The translations under genes were made by a program, and so were the position numbers. The notes beneath the pieces are model-generated. The model worked only from the letters and a program-made list of their open reading frames with translations. It did no database searches and had not been told where the DNA came from. 12,786 nt of DNA from Chloroflexota bacterium (GTDB lineage: Bacteria > Chloroflexota > Anaerolineae > Anaerolineales > Anaerolineaceae): positions 1-12,786 of the forward strand of contig JAAZPN010000145.1 of the NCBI GenBank assembly GCA_012797215.1, read 5' to 3'. Below are positions 12,398 to 12,786 of this stretch, piece by piece (within the stretch, counting starts at the first letter, position 1; every line of letters begins with the position of its first letter).

Positions 12398-12786
12398 TTG
12401 AAAAACACGAAGAATATCAGACTTATTATTGGCGTTGGTATCATAGTAGCTGCGCTTCTATATTTGGTTATCAGTTCTACGCTCTCACAGTCACAATATT
12501 TCATGACTGTGGAAGAACTCAAAAATGGACAATCTGAGTTGGTCGGCAAGAATATCCGCATGTCTGGCGTTGTGCTGGGAGACACGATTGTATACAACCC
12601 GCAAACTCTTGAGCTCAGCTTCTCAGTTGCTCAAATTCCTGGCGACCACAAGGTCATTAAGGAAATGGGAGGCATGTCCGCAGTGCTAGCGCAAGCAGCG
12701 CATGACCCAAGCCTGCCAACGATATCCGTGCACTACAAAGGTCCGCGTCCTGATTTGTTGAAGGACGAAGCGCAGGCAATCATGAC
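12398..12786 (+). CDS. ccmE: CcmE haem chaperone, cytochrome c maturation (N-terminal 129 residues)
   Basis: The frame from 12398 reads (M)KNTKNIRLIIGVGIIVAALL, then YFMTVEELKNG, VGKNIRMSGVVLGDTIVYN, ISVHYKGPRPDLLKDEAQAI, and leaves the window. This is CcmE: an N-terminal membrane anchor (about residues 7-28) and a periplasmic or extracytoplasmic OB-fold that carries haem from CcmC to the apocytochrome ligase. The haem-binding His or Tyr region near the C-terminus is not in view. The start is TTG, with GAGG at 12384-12387 ten bases upstream. An in-frame TGA at 12383 rules out earlier starts, and the first internal ATG (residue 36) would remove the anchor. Further ccm genes probably follow to the right. 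Confidence 0.88.
   Translation, partial: MKNTKNIRLIIGVGIIVAALLYLVISSTLSQSQYFMTVEELKNGQSELVGKNIRMSGVVLGDTIVYNPQTLELSFSVAQIPGDHKVIKEMGGMSAVLAQAAHDPSLPTISVHYKGPRPDLLKDEAQAIM

Noticed and set aside
12319..12537. 72-codon plus-strand frame overlapping the start of ccmE
   Set aside because: It is out of frame with CcmE, which has strong family resemblance from the TTG at 12398.

Overview
The window looks like a bacterial chromosome of moderate GC content. It is most consistent with Chloroflexota, class Anaerolineae. That assignment is an inference from the gene mix: a GH94 phosphorylase, a SorC-type sugar regulator, a short GDP-mannose pyrophosphorylase, CcmE, and a DnaA-domain-I-like protein beside ParA/ParB. 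No rRNA, tRNA, CRISPR array, transposase or integrase was seen.

Left part (1-6250) is a mosaic of housekeeping and sugar genes, mostly in single-gene units. In order: the 5' end of a GH94 disaccharide phosphorylase (minus); a divergent acyltransferase-3 family membrane protein; a type I glutamine synthetase with its own extended -10 promoter; a bidirectional terminator; a membrane-anchored rhodanese (minus); a SorC-family regulator (plus); and a mannose-1-phosphate guanylyltransferase (minus). The rhodanese is the surprise here. Its frame is broken by one TGA just after the Tyr-Cys-Thr of its active-site loop, then continues for 40 well-conserved residues to a TAG. A bacterial-SECIS-like hairpin follows the TGA at the expected distance. 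The best reading is a selenocysteine-containing rhodanese.

Right part (6691-12249) looks like a self-contained replication/partition module. A 724-aa protein with a DnaA domain I-like N-terminus (minus) lies downstream of a 268-aa ExeA/TniB-like AAA ATPase (minus). Divergent from these are ParA and ParB (plus). Three sets of DNA sites tie the genes together. (1) Five copies of a 17-bp sequence lie at an exact 33-bp period inside the 3' half of the 724-aa gene, next to an A+T-rich stretch, and a sixth copy lies outside genes beyond parB. (2) A perfect 16-bp palindrome occurs twice, once between parA and parB and once inside the 724-aa gene. (3) Two DnaA-box-like 9-mers and a 14-bp inverted repeat carrying the Shine-Dalgarno sequences lie in the divergent promoter region. 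Iterons inside an initiator gene next to a candidate helicase-loader ATPase recall the phage lambda O/P origin. The module may be a domesticated or integrated replicon, or a chromosome-maintenance system.

The right edge is the start of ccmE (haem chaperone of cytochrome c maturation), read from a TTG start behind a good promoter. Assignments of function to the sites, and the selenoprotein call, are inferences that need homologue alignment or experiment.
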